DNA from: Aquimarina agarivorans
Lineage (GTDB): Bacteria > Bacteroidota > Bacteroidia > Flavobacteriales > Flavobacteriaceae
DNA length: 64,000 nucleotides
Assembly: GCF_000218485.1 (NCBI RefSeq)
Contig: NZ_AFPB01000162.1
Location: 55,688-119,687, forward strand
Direction of reading: 5' to 3'
Shown here: one piece after another, positions 10,198-19,305 of the stretch
Layout: each line of letters starts with the position of its first letter
Numbering within the stretch: position 1 is the first letter of the stretch
Made by a program: the position numbers and the translations under genes
Notes under the pieces: generated by a model
Databases searched by the model: none
What the model saw: the letters and a program-made list of their open reading frames with translations, nothing else
Told to the model about the DNA's origin: nothing

Positions 10198-12138
10198 TTA
10201 CCAATCTTCATCGTCATCTTTCTTTTTCTTCTTTTTTTTGCCTTTTTTCTTTTTCTTGTCTTTTTTTCTCTTCTTTTTAGGTTTTTCTTCTTGTTCTTCT
10301 TGAACTTGTTTTTCTAAAAGTTCAATTTCAGCTTCAAGGGCTTTAAGTTCCTCAGCTTCTTTTTTGAGACGTTCTTTTTCTTCTTTTTCAGCATCAGATG
10401 AAATATCATCAAATAAATTGTCGATGTTATTTTCTTCTTTTTTAGAATTGCCATCATTTGAAAGGTCGTTTTGATCAAAACCATTGTCTAAACCTTTAGA
10501 TGCATCTCCTTTATTTTTGTTTTTCTTATTCTTTTTACGAGCTTCTTTTTCCAGTCGTTTTTGTTCCCTCTTTTTATCCCTGGCAGACTGTTCTGCTTCA
10601 ATTTCATTTTCAAGATCAGAAATTTCATCTTCAAAGCTTCGTAAAAGTTTTTCTTGTTTTTTAGCCGCTTTTCTTTCTTTTTTAGTCATTCCCGTATAAT
10701 CAGGTTCAGGATAGGGTTCACCTGTTTCAGGATCAATTCTTGGCTCATTCTTTTTACGCCTTTTCTTTCTTTTCTTTTTAGAATTGCGTTCTTCAATTTC
10801 AGCTAATTCTTCTTCCGTTCTTTCTTCAGGCGTAATTTCTTCTTGTTTGGATTGAATAAACTCGTCATCCACAAAGTCGCTCATCCTGCCGCCTGAACCT
10901 AAAACAGGTTTGGATGAAACTGTAGTTGAAGTGGAATCATTTAACTCCTCTTTGCTTCTTCTTTTAGCATCACGACGAGCTTTGCGCTTGCCGCTACCTT
11001 TCCAAAATTGGAACCATTTTTTCTTTTTAGGAATTTCAACATCCTCAGAATCTTCAAAATCTTCATCAAAATCTTCTTCCTCTTCAACTTCTTCTTCAAC
11101 ATACTCTTCCAAATCAACTTTACCATCAAGTTTTCCAGTCATGGTTTCAGGAGGGAGGAAGCCCTCTTCTATATCTTTTTTAATTTGCTCAATGGTTTTG
11201 TCTAAATCTCTTTGTTCGGCAGTCTGTATACGTTCATAATCTTCTAGTTTATGATAGTCTAATCGATATGAAGCTCCTATGTTTACTGCAAATAAAGACG
11301 GTGTATCTTTTACATTATTTACTGCATGTGCATCAATTGCAAAGTCCTTACTAATTAAAAAAGATCCTCCAATTTTAAGTAAGTGATCTTTATAAATTTT
11401 GCTATTTGCAGCTTCATATTCTCCAAATATGGACCACTTGTCGTTTAAATTATAGGTAGACGTTAATATAAATCGATAATCAGGAAATTCCGAAGTGATA
11501 CGATCAGCAACAATATTAGCAACAAAAACCCAATTATATGCCCAATTATTTTGAGCTGCAATAATTACTTTTGGAGTGATGTTGGCTTGTGGTTCTGTAG
11601 CTCGGTTATCGGGATTATTTTGAAAAGCAAAATCACTAGATGATGAAGAAAAATTGGCTCCCACATAAGCGGATACAGCAGGAATCAATTTTTTCCATTG
11701 AAAACTGTTATTTTTTTTCCAACTGTATAAATTTTCGCTTTTTTCACGCTGATATTTATAAGGATCGTAAACTAAATACTTAGCACCAATAACATTTGAA
11801 GGAAAACCCTTATCAACAAAAGAGGTTTGATCCCCCACTAATTCCGAAACATTATTGTTCAAATAGCTTCCCTGAATGCTAAATTCAAGCTGTTCTTTAA
11901 ATAATCCTGCTCTAAAATTATATTCAAAAGCTGTAGATCGAGTTTTATTATTAAAAATACGGTGCCTTAATCTGCCAAAAGTTAGACCACCTTCTATTTG
12001 TATTACATTTTTTCCTACAGAAAAAGCGCCTTGCGAAGTACCAGGCCTGTAGGTGTTTATAATTTCTGTATGTTGTGATTTAACACAAATACTTACAAAA
12101 AATAGGATTAAAAATGTTAGTATTTGGGGATACTTCAT
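10198..12138 (-). CDS. Outer-membrane beta-barrel protein with very long Lys/Glu-rich C-terminal tail
   Basis: About 646 aa from the ATG at 12138, chosen because it opens a signal peptide (MKYPQILTFLILFFVSICVKSQ); a longer frame begins at 12177. The first ~320 residues look like a transporter/phenol-degradation-type beta-barrel (repeated amphipathic strands such as NVIQIEGGLTFGRLRHRIFN, WSIFGEYEAANS, FAIDAHAVNNV). The remaining half is extremely charged, with long E/D runs and K/R clusters, predicted coiled coil, and ends DDDEDW. The combination is known in Flavobacteriia, but the role of the tail is not. The gene stands alone with its own terminator. Confidence 0.7.
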   Translation of the reverse strand: MKYPQILTFLILFFVSICVKSQHTEIINTYRPGTSQGAFSVGKNVIQIEGGLTFGRLRHRIFNNKTRSTAFEYNFRAGLFKEQLEFSIQGSYLNNNVSELVGDQTSFVDKGFPSNVIGAKYLVYDPYKYQREKSENLYSWKKNNSFQWKKLIPAVSAYVGANFSSSSSDFAFQNNPDNRATEPQANITPKVIIAAQNNWAYNWVFVANIVADRITSEFPDYRFILTSTYNLNDKWSIFGEYEAANSKIYKDHLLKIGGSFLISKDFAIDAHAVNNVKDTPSLFAVNIGASYRLDYHKLEDYERIQTAEQRDLDKTIEQIKKDIEEGFLPPETMTGKLDGKVDLEEYVEEEVEEEEDFDEDFEDSEDVEIPKKKKWFQFWKGSGKRKARRDAKRRSKEELNDSTSTTVSSKPVLGSGGRMSDFVDDEFIQSKQEEITPEERTEEELAEIEERNSKKKRKKRRKKNEPRIDPETGEPYPEPDYTGMTKKERKAAKKQEKLLRSFEDEISDLENEIEAEQSARDKKREQKRLEKEARKKNKKNKNKGDASKGLDNGFDQNDLSNDGNSKKEENNIDNLFDDISSDAEKEEKERLKKEAEELKALEAEIELLEKQVQEEQEEKPKKKRKKDKKKKKGKKKKKKKDDDEDW

Positions 12139-12215
12139 TCGTAATTGATTTATGCCAAATATAGCGGATTTTATCATTTTTTTTATTTAGCAATCAAATA
12201 ATCTTGTGAGTTCCT

Positions 12216-12223
12216 TATTTTTG
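12216..12223 (+). promoter_or_regulatory. Bacteroidota-type -7 promoter element for the polysaccharide operon
   Basis: TATTTTTG matches TAnnTTTG exactly and lies 24 bases before the first ATG of the DUF4834-yfhO unit. No convincing -33 TTTG at the usual distance is visible, so this is a candidate only. Confidence 0.4.
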
Positions 12224-12247
12224 GTTCAAGTTATTACTTAAACAAAA

Positions 12248-12490
12248 ATGAAAACACTTCTCATTATAATAGCAATTATATACCTCCTAAAGCTATTAAC
12301 GAGGTATTTGGGTCCCTTATTGCTTTTATTTATTTCAAAAAAAATAGCAGCAAAATTTGGGGCGCAATTTGAAACCAAATTTAATCAGCAAGGTACAGAA
12401 AATCAAAATAATAATACAAATTCTACGACTGAAATCCCAAAATCAAAAAAAGTTGTAGGGGAGTATATTGATTTTGAAGAAATAGATTAA
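12248..12490 (+). CDS. Small membrane protein, DUF4834-like
   Basis: 80 aa: a strongly hydrophobic N-terminal half (LLIIIAIIYLLKLLTRYLGPLLLLFI) forming one or two membrane segments, then an Asn/Thr-rich linker and the acidic end GEYIDFEEID. This architecture and position directly before yfhO match the DUF4834 proteins of Flavobacteriia. It is the first gene of a plus-strand unit reaching the flippase at 17.7 kb. Function unknown. Confidence 0.75.
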   Translation: MKTLLIIIAIIYLLKLLTRYLGPLLLLFISKKIAAKFGAQFETKFNQQGTENQNNNTNSTTEIPKSKKVVGEYIDFEEID

Positions 12491-12522
12491 ACGCAATAAA
12501 AACCTATAAAAAACACTATCTG

Positions 12523-14946
12523 GTGAGCATTAACTTAAAAAAAATAGTCCCGTATTTTGCAGCTATAATTGGCTTCATTTTAATTTCTCTAGCGTACTTT
12601 TCACCCGTTTTGCAAGGTAAAAAAATTGTTCAGAGTGATATTGTACAATATATCGGAATGGCAAAACAGCAAATTGATATTCGGGAGCAAACAGGCGAAG
12701 AAATGTACTGGAATGATCGTGCATTTGGAGGGATGCCTACTTATCAGTTAGGGGCCAAATATCCACACAATTATATAAAACAGTTAGATCTTTTTTTACG
12801 TTTTTTACCTAGACCTGCTGACTATTTATTTTTATATTTTGTTGGATTTTTTGTGTTGTTACTTTGTTTAAAAGTGAAACCATTGTTAGCCTTTTTTGGA
12901 AGTTTAGCATTTGGCTTTTCTACCTATTTAATTATAATCATAGGAGTGGGGCATAATGCTAAAGCTCATGCTATTGGGTACATGCCTTTTGTATTATCAG
13001 GTTTTTTATTGGTGTATGATAAAAAATACATTAAAGGTGGGTTGCTTTTTTGTATTGCCATGGCGTTGGAGTTGGTAGCCAATCACTTTCAAATGACCTA
13101 TTACCTAATGTTATTACTGCTTGTAATTGCCATAGTTTATTTAAAAGAAGCTATTATTACAAATACTACCGCAACATTTTTCAAGTCATCAGGAGTACTT
13201 TTAGCTGGAATAGTATTGGCGGTTGCGTTAAATGCTACTTCAATTTTAGCCACGCAGGAATATTCAAAGTTTTCTACGCGAAGTAAATCAGAAATTTCTA
13301 TTACTCCTGAAGGAAATAAAATAGAAAGAAAAGGATTAGACAAAGACTATATTTTAAGCTACAGTTATGGTTTTGCCGAAACATTCAATTTGTTAGTACC
13401 TCGATTTATGGGCGGTTCCAGTGCCGAAAATGCGGGCAAAAATGCTGCAATTGTAAAAGAGTTGGTGCGTATGGGATATCCACTCAAGGAGGCTAGAAAT
13501 GTTGCTAAAAACGCACCTACTTATTGGGGCGAGCAACCCATTGTAGGCGCACCGGCATATATAGGAGCGGGCGTTATTTTTCTTTTTGTACTAGGGTTAT
13601 TTTTAATTGATCATAAACTGAAATGGGGGATTATTTCAGCAATTATTTTGGCACTTTTCCTTTCGTGGGGAAGCAATATGGAGTGGTTTTCGGAATTGTT
13701 TATAAACTATTTTCCGTTATATAATAAATTTAGGGCAGTAACTTCTATTCAGGTAATTATTGAATTGTGTTTTCCTTTAATAGCTATATGGACGCTTCAT
13801 TTGTTTTTTAAAGGGAATTATACTAAAGTTATTCAACAACAAGCGTTATTAAAAGCTACCGTAATCACAGGAGGATTACTTTTAATATTTGTATTGTTTA
13901 AAAAGATATTGTTTTCATTTTCTACTTCAAATGACGCACAATTAATCGAAAGTGCAGGAATGCGTTTTGTGAGGGCTTTACGCGAAGATCGTGTCCGTAT
14001 GTTTACAACGGATACGTTGCGAAGTTTATTTTTTGTTTTAGCTGTTGCTGGAATTTTGTATGCTTTTACTAAAGATAAATTATCAAAAAAGCTGAGTGTT
14101 GTAGTAATTGGTGTGTTATTAACAATAGATTTGGTGAGTGTTGCTTGGCGTTACGTAAATACAAGTGATTTTGCACCCAAAATTACTATGGAAAAACCAT
14201 TTTCGCCAACTGATGCGGATAAACAGATTTTGAAGGACACTTCCCACTATCGAGTATATGATCTTACGGGAAGTCCGTTCAATTCAGCTCGGGCTTCCTA
14301 TTTTCATAATGCTATTGGTGGGTATCACGGGGCAAAACCAGCAAGAATTCAAGATTTATTTGATTTTTACATCGCTAAAGGGGAACAATCTATTTTAGAT
14401 ATGTTAAACGTTAAGTATTTTATTTTTAGTGACAAAGAAGGACCTAAAGTACAAGAAAACCCAAAAGCGTTAGGAAATGCTTGGTTTGTATCAACAATTG
14501 AAAAAGTACCTACTGCTAATGATGAAATTTTGAAACTGAAAGATTTAAAAGTTGCCACTACTGCTGTTGTTAATGAACAAACGGAAATAGAAGCTACTCA
14601 TTTTGCATTAGATAGTTTGGCTACAATAAAATTGATTTCTCAAAAACCAGATGAGCTGGTATATATTTCAGAAAATTCAAACGCTGGTTTCGCCGTTTTT
14701 TCCGAAATGTATTATAAAAACGGCTGGAAAGCATATATTGATGACGTAGAAACACCAATTTATAAAACAAATTACGCGTTAAGGGGTATACAAATACCTA
14801 AAGGAAAGCATCGAGTTGAGTTTGTATTTAAGCCTCAGGTAGTAAAAACAGGAAGTACCATTGCGCTTTCAGCCTCATTATTATTTGTACTATTATTTGG
14901 ATTCGGTATTTGGCAATCCATCAAAAAGGATTCAATAAGCATTTGA
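12523..14946 (+). CDS. YfhO family membrane protein (GT-C-like)
   Basis: 807 aa, starting at a GTG (MSINLKKIVPYFAAIIGF). It has a dozen or so membrane segments, a conserved early loop (YWNDRAFGGMPTYQLGAKYPHN) and a large C-terminal soluble domain (MYYKNGWKAYIDDVETPIYKTNYALRGIQIPKGKH) with the GW-Y-D-pattern typical of YfhO. These proteins resemble GT-C glycosyltransferases and act in surface glycan or lipoteichoic-type decoration. The gene lies 32 bases after the DUF4834 gene, and its stop overlaps the start of the glycosyltransferase gene, so the genes are probably co-transcribed. Confidence 0.88.
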   Translation: MSINLKKIVPYFAAIIGFILISLAYFSPVLQGKKIVQSDIVQYIGMAKQQIDIREQTGEEMYWNDRAFGGMPTYQLGAKYPHNYIKQLDLFLRFLPRPADYLFLYFVGFFVLLLCLKVKPLLAFFGSLAFGFSTYLIIIIGVGHNAKAHAIGYMPFVLSGFLLVYDKKYIKGGLLFCIAMALELVANHFQMTYYLMLLLLVIAIVYLKEAIITNTTATFFKSSGVLLAGIVLAVALNATSILATQEYSKFSTRSKSEISITPEGNKIERKGLDKDYILSYSYGFAETFNLLVPRFMGGSSAENAGKNAAIVKELVRMGYPLKEARNVAKNAPTYWGEQPIVGAPAYIGAGVIFLFVLGLFLIDHKLKWGIISAIILALFLSWGSNMEWFSELFINYFPLYNKFRAVTSIQVIIELCFPLIAIWTLHLFFKGNYTKVIQQQALLKATVITGGLLLIFVLFKKILFSFSTSNDAQLIESAGMRFVRALREDRVRMFTTDTLRSLFFVLAVAGILYAFTKDKLSKKLSVVVIGVLLTIDLVSVAWRYVNTSDFAPKITMEKPFSPTDADKQILKDTSHYRVYDLTGSPFNSARASYFHNAIGGYHGAKPARIQDLFDFYIAKGEQSILDMLNVKYFIFSDKEGPKVQENPKALGNAWFVSTIEKVPTANDEILKLKDLKVATTAVVNEQTEIEATHFALDSLATIKLISQKPDELVYISENSNAGFAVFSEMYYKNGWKAYIDDVETPIYKTNYALRGIQIPKGKHRVEFVFKPQVVKTGSTIALSASLLFVLLFGFGIWQSIKKDSISI

Positions 14947-16222
14947 AAAAGGTACTCATAATATCATATTATTGGCCACCAGCAGGTGGTCCTGGTGTAC
15001 AGCGTTGGTTAAAATTTGTAACTTATTTACGTGATTTTGACGTGGAACCCATTGTTTATGTTCCCGAAAATCCTACTTACCCAATTGTTGATGATGCGTT
15101 ATTAGGTGAATTGCCTAAAGGGATTCAGGTTTTAAAACATCAAATTTTTGAACCCTATGCCTTAGCAGCAACATTAGGAGGTAAGTCCACCAAAACCATA
15201 AGTAAAGGAATTATACCGCCGGAACAAAATCAAAGCAGTATTCAAAAATTACTGCTTTGGATTCGTGGCAATTTGTTTATTCCGGATGCACGTAAATTTT
15301 GGATTGCGCCTTCAGTAAAATTTCTCACTAAAGTAATACAACAGGAAAATATTGATACCATTATCACCACAGGGCCACCACACAGTCTCCATTTAATTGG
15401 TAGGCAGTTAAAAACAGATTTAAATATTACATGGTTGGCCGATTTAGAGATCCTTGGATTAGTATTGGATATCATAAAAAGTTATTACTTTCTGGCTGGG
15501 CACAAAAAAAGCACGAACACCTGGAGCTTAGTGTATTGCAGCAAGCTGACAAAATAATTGTAACTAGTAAAGGGACTAAAAACGAATTTAAACAAAAAAC
15601 GGTGCAGCCAATTTATGTGGTTACAAACGGTTTTGATACAGTTGAATTTGAAAATGTAATATTGGATGAAAAGTTTAGTGTTGCGCATATTGGTTCATTA
15701 TTATCTGAACGTAATCCAATAAATTTATGGAAGGCTATTGCCAGTTTAATTGAAGAAAATAAAGATTTTGAAACAGCTTTTGAATTAAAATTAGCTGGGA
15801 CAATTAGCGAAACTATTTTAGGTAGTTTGTACAGTTTGGGTTTAAAAAAGTATACCAATATACTGGGCTATGTTTCCCATAAAAAAGCACAAGTTTTACA
15901 GCGTCAGTCACAATTATTATTACTTATTGAAATTAATAGTGCCGAAACAAACATGATTATTCCAGGTAAATTGTTTGAATATTTGCAATCAAACAGACCT
16001 ATATTGGCAGTAGGACCAAAGGGTGCAGATTTTAAAGCTATATTAGAGGAAACTGAAACTGGTGTATTTTACGAATATCATGAGGTAGAACTTATAAAAA
16101 CACATCTTTTACATTGCTTTAATCTTTTTAAAAAAGGAAATTTAATAGTAACCCCAAAAAATATTAATCAATTTACACGTAAGTCGTTGACAGGACAATT
16201 AGCCGCAATTATTAAAGAATAA
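14943..16222 (+). pseudogene. Glycosyltransferase family 4-like, interrupted by a -1 frameshift
   Basis: The protein starts at a TTG that overlaps the yfhO stop (LKKVLIISYYWPPAGGPGVQRW, the GT4 N-terminal loop). The frame breaks at about 15443-15446: reading GAT TTA GAG... ends 39 codons later, whereas one added base gives WLADFRDPWISIGYHKKLLL, a conserved GT4 segment that continues openly to 16222. The C-terminal half has the sugar-nucleotide pattern (VAHIGSLLSERNP, PGKLFEYLQSNRPILAV). With the repair it would be about 426 aa, normal length. It is either a sequencing error or a recent null allele. It lies between yfhO and the flippase, so a role in surface glycan assembly is likely. Confidence 0.85.
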
Positions 16223-16229
16223 CTCTCGC

Positions 16230-17696
16230 ATGGGCATTGTAGCAAAACAATCAATTATAAATACTTTAATTACCTATGCTGGATTCGCTTTTGGTGCGGC
16301 AAATACTCTTTTTTTATTCACCAACATACTTGGCGAAGCGGAGTATGGAGTAGTTTCCTATTTACTGGCTTCATCAAATTTATTGTGGCCACTATTAGCT
16401 TTTGGTTTGCCAAATACGCTAATAAAATTTTATAATCAGTATAATTCTAAATCAAATTCAGATAATTTTTTTAGTTGGTTGCTGCTGGTTCCTTTAGTAT
16501 TAGTAGTTTTTGTTTCGTTACTATATACATTGTTTTATGAGCATTTGATGGAAAAATTTACCCAAACCAATCCAATAGTAATACCTTATTTATGGATGGT
16601 AATTTTTTTAGGGTTGACTTCAGCTTATTTCGAGTTATTTTATGCCTGGGTTAAAGTGCATTTACAAACAGTAAAAGGGAATTTGATTAAAGAATTTTTC
16701 AGTAGAGTATGTATTACTTTACTGTTAATACTAGTGTATTTTAACGATATTACTCCCGATCAATTTATTTATAGCTTAACTATGGTCTTTTTAATTAGAA
16801 CTTTGTTAATGATTTGGATCGCATTTGGAGTTTCAAAGCCCAAATTTTCATTTCAAAAGCTTGCAAACGTACGATCCGTTGTTTTGTATTCATGTTTGAT
16901 ACTTATTTCAGCAACCGTATCGGTGTTTTTATTGGATTTAGACAAGGTAATGATTGAACGTTTGGCACCGCCAATTTCAAATGTGGCCAAATACAGTATT
17001 TGTGTTTATATCGCTTCGGTTATAGGAGTACCCATACGTGCTATGTTGCAAATAACGAATCCTTTAACGGCACAATTGCTTGCAAAAAAGGATATTAAAG
17101 CATTGTACCAATTGAATAAAAAAAGTAGTTTAACTGCTTTAATTGCAACACTTTGGGTAGGTTTGGTAGTAGTGTGTAATGTACATTCAATTTTTGAAAT
17201 GGTCCCTTCAAATTATCAATTGTACATCGAAATTGTATTTTTAATCGGTTTTGTAAAATTATTCGATGCCAGTTTGGGCGTAACCAATGCTATTTTATTT
17301 AATTCCGACAGTTACAAATGGATTTTATTTTTTGGTATAGCCATTTTGGTTTTGGCATACATATTCAATACTTTTTTTATTCCTACTGAAGGTATTATTG
17401 GTGCTGCTTTTGCTACATTTTTAGCTTATACACTTTATAACGTTGCTAAATTACTATTTGTGTTTTATAACTATAAAATTCAACCCTACAGTAAGCAGTT
17501 ATTAGTTGTTATGGGAGTGGCTGTCTTAATTTGGATTATTTTTTATTTTTGGTACATACCAAGGGTTCACGCAATAGTTAGTATTGGGATAAAGGGTAGT
17601 TTAATTACATTAGTATATTTTATAATTATTTATATGTTTAGGCTTTCGCCAGAAGTGAATTCGGCAATCAATAGCATTATAAAAAGGAAAAAATAA
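16230..17696 (+). CDS. Oligosaccharide flippase (MATE/Wzx-like)
   Basis: 488 aa with about 14 predicted membrane segments and no large soluble domain. It opens MGIVAKQSIINTLITYAGFAFGAANTLFLF and ends with a Lys-rich cytoplasmic tail, the layout of polysaccharide biosynthesis flippases. It would move lipid-linked glycans across the inner membrane. It begins 7 bases after the glycosyltransferase gene and is the last gene of the unit; a hairpin follows. Confidence 0.88.
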   Translation: MGIVAKQSIINTLITYAGFAFGAANTLFLFTNILGEAEYGVVSYLLASSNLLWPLLAFGLPNTLIKFYNQYNSKSNSDNFFSWLLLVPLVLVVFVSLLYTLFYEHLMEKFTQTNPIVIPYLWMVIFLGLTSAYFELFYAWVKVHLQTVKGNLIKEFFSRVCITLLLILVYFNDITPDQFIYSLTMVFLIRTLLMIWIAFGVSKPKFSFQKLANVRSVVLYSCLILISATVSVFLLDLDKVMIERLAPPISNVAKYSICVYIASVIGVPIRAMLQITNPLTAQLLAKKDIKALYQLNKKSSLTALIATLWVGLVVVCNVHSIFEMVPSNYQLYIEIVFLIGFVKLFDASLGVTNAILFNSDSYKWILFFGIAILVLAYIFNTFFIPTEGIIGAAFATFLAYTLYNVAKLLFVFYNYKIQPYSKQLLVVMGVAVLIWIIFYFWYIPRVHAIVSIGIKGSLITLVYFIIIYMFRLSPEVNSAINSIIKRKK

Positions 17697-17722
17697 CATC
17701 ACTTGCAGTAAATTTAAAAGAA

Positions 17723-17755
17723 AAACACTCTTAAATTTCGAATTTAAAAGTGTTT
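17723..17755. terminator. Bidirectional terminator between convergent genes
   Basis: Arms AAACACTCTTAAATT and AATTTAAAAGTGTTT (one mismatch) around TCG, placed between the flippase (plus) and the Tyr/Arg-rich protein gene (minus). A-rich and T-containing flanks fit a terminator that serves both. Confidence 0.65.
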
Positions 17756-17816
17756 CAAATTTAATAAGCAGGTATTTTTAATTTCCCATACTGGTAGCAT
17801 TTATTATTTAATACTG

Positions 17817-18860
17817 TTACCTTCTGCGGTAAGCGCCACCAGAAGTCCTTGTTGAAGCAACTACCTTTTTGTTTTGTGTAGTTTTTCGGTAGGCTGAATT
17901 GCTATTATTTTGTGCCCTAGATGTATAAACCCGACTACTTTGACTACGACTATTTGTAGTGTAGTTCCTATTTGATGAATTTGATCTTGGTATATAAGTT
18001 CTTGTATTGTTTTTGGAAGTAGTTCTTGGTGTATAACTTCGGTTAGATATATTTGTTTTTGGAGTATAAGTCCTTGTGTTTGCTACGGGTCTTCGAATAG
18101 TATTGTTGCGCGTTTTACCACTATTTGTTCTATTGCTGTAGTAATAATTTTTGTTTTGGTACCTCTTATCAGTATACCTAGTATTAAGATCCTTACCGTA
18201 ATAGTGCGTTGAGGCTATACGTGTACCAGGTTTGCGATATGAGCGAAACTTGTAAGGACGGGTATAATATCCTGGGTAATAGCTACGTTGATGCGTAGTA
18301 TAACTACAGCGATTAGGATTGTAAAATTGACGGTATGGATTTCCATATACAATACAATGATTTGCTGGAGGAACCCTATAATAGCGATGATGGGGTCTAT
18401 ATCCATAATTGATATTATAAGCATTTACGTAACCAGAACAATGATCAAATACACCATAATTAGTATAACTAATATTTAAATTTCCAATACGGTAGGCCAA
18501 ACCTATTTGATTGTAATATAAACGAATATCACCTATCCGATTTACTCGACCGTAGTAATCATAATAAACGGGAGTGTTTTCAATTTGCACCACAGCACCA
18601 TAATGATCATACTGTACAAAAGCATCGTAATTGTGTCCTGAGTTAAAACTGAAATTGATATTTCTGGTATTTATTTGAATTCCTACATTTGGTTGAATGA
18701 CATTAAAATCAAATTGTCCATTTTTAAAAACAGCAAACTCAATACCTGATTCTACAAAAACAAAAGGGACATTATTACTAGCGTAATATTTTGAATTTGA
18801 AGCAAGTATTCCAAAGTTAATCAGCATTGTGGCTAATGTAAATAATATAAACTTCTTCAT
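17817..18860 (-). CDS. Exported Tyr/Arg/Asn-rich protein of unknown function
   Basis: About 347 aa from the ATG at 18860, which opens the signal peptide MKKFILFTLATMLINFGILAS. The mature N-terminal part (about residues 25-150) is a series of short beta-strands, many ending at Tyr or Asn (NVGIQINTRNINFSFNSGHNY, IGDIRLYYNQIGLAYRIGNLN). The C-terminal half is low complexity, rich in Y, R, N, T and S, with repeated RxYTP-like units (RTYTPKT, RSYTPRT, RTYIPRS). It resembles a class of uncharacterised flavobacterial secreted proteins. Basic Tyr-rich tails suggest cell-surface or nucleic-acid/polyanion contact, but that is inference. Confidence 0.6.
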   Translation of the reverse strand: MKKFILFTLATMLINFGILASNSKYYASNNVPFVFVESGIEFAVFKNGQFDFNVIQPNVGIQINTRNINFSFNSGHNYDAFVQYDHYGAVVQIENTPVYYDYYGRVNRIGDIRLYYNQIGLAYRIGNLNISYTNYGVFDHCSGYVNAYNINYGYRPHHRYYRVPPANHCIVYGNPYRQFYNPNRCSYTTHQRSYYPGYYTRPYKFRSYRKPGTRIASTHYYGKDLNTRYTDKRYQNKNYYYSNRTNSGKTRNNTIRRPVANTRTYTPKTNISNRSYTPRTTSKNNTRTYIPRSNSSNRNYTTNSRSQSSRVYTSRAQNNSNSAYRKTTQNKKVVASTRTSGGAYRRR

Positions 18861-19305
18861 AATCATAAATTTAAAGTGAATCTTCAATCATTAAATAACC
18901 AAAGAGTATGCCATAAAAATAGTAGTATTTGCAAATACAGATGAATTTAAGGATATTTTGTTTGTAAGTATCAGGTTACAATATTTATATGTTAATTTTA
19001 ATCGTTAAAGTACCATATAAATTATTTATTATGTAGTATTGAATGATTTATTAAATATAAAATTCTATTATACAGCCTGTTGAGATCAAAATTTATTATT
19101 TCAAATGGTTTTAAATACATTATTTCTTATTACAGGCTTTACAGTTTTGAAGATGTCACTTTTATAAAAGTTTTATACTATGTAAGAATAAAACTGTAGT
19201 ATAACAATGATCAAAAGCAACTCATCGAAAATAATATGCAATTGGCAATATGTACTTAGTTTAAATTGTTTTATAATGTACAAAAAACAACTAAAATTAA
19301 TTATA
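18861..19305. other. Divergent intergenic region
   Basis: AT-rich DNA between the divergently transcribed Tyr/Arg-rich protein gene and the lyase-like gene. It must hold both promoters. No exact TAnnTTTG element, operator palindrome or RNA gene was found. An in-frame extension of the downstream gene (from 19207) lies here but is not used because it precedes the signal peptide. Confidence 0.4.

Noticed and set aside
10484..11239. Several long open frames opposite the Lys/Glu-rich tail of the beta-barrel gene
   Set aside because: They are mirror images of a low-complexity K/E region (Ser/Phe/Leu-rich) with no family features.
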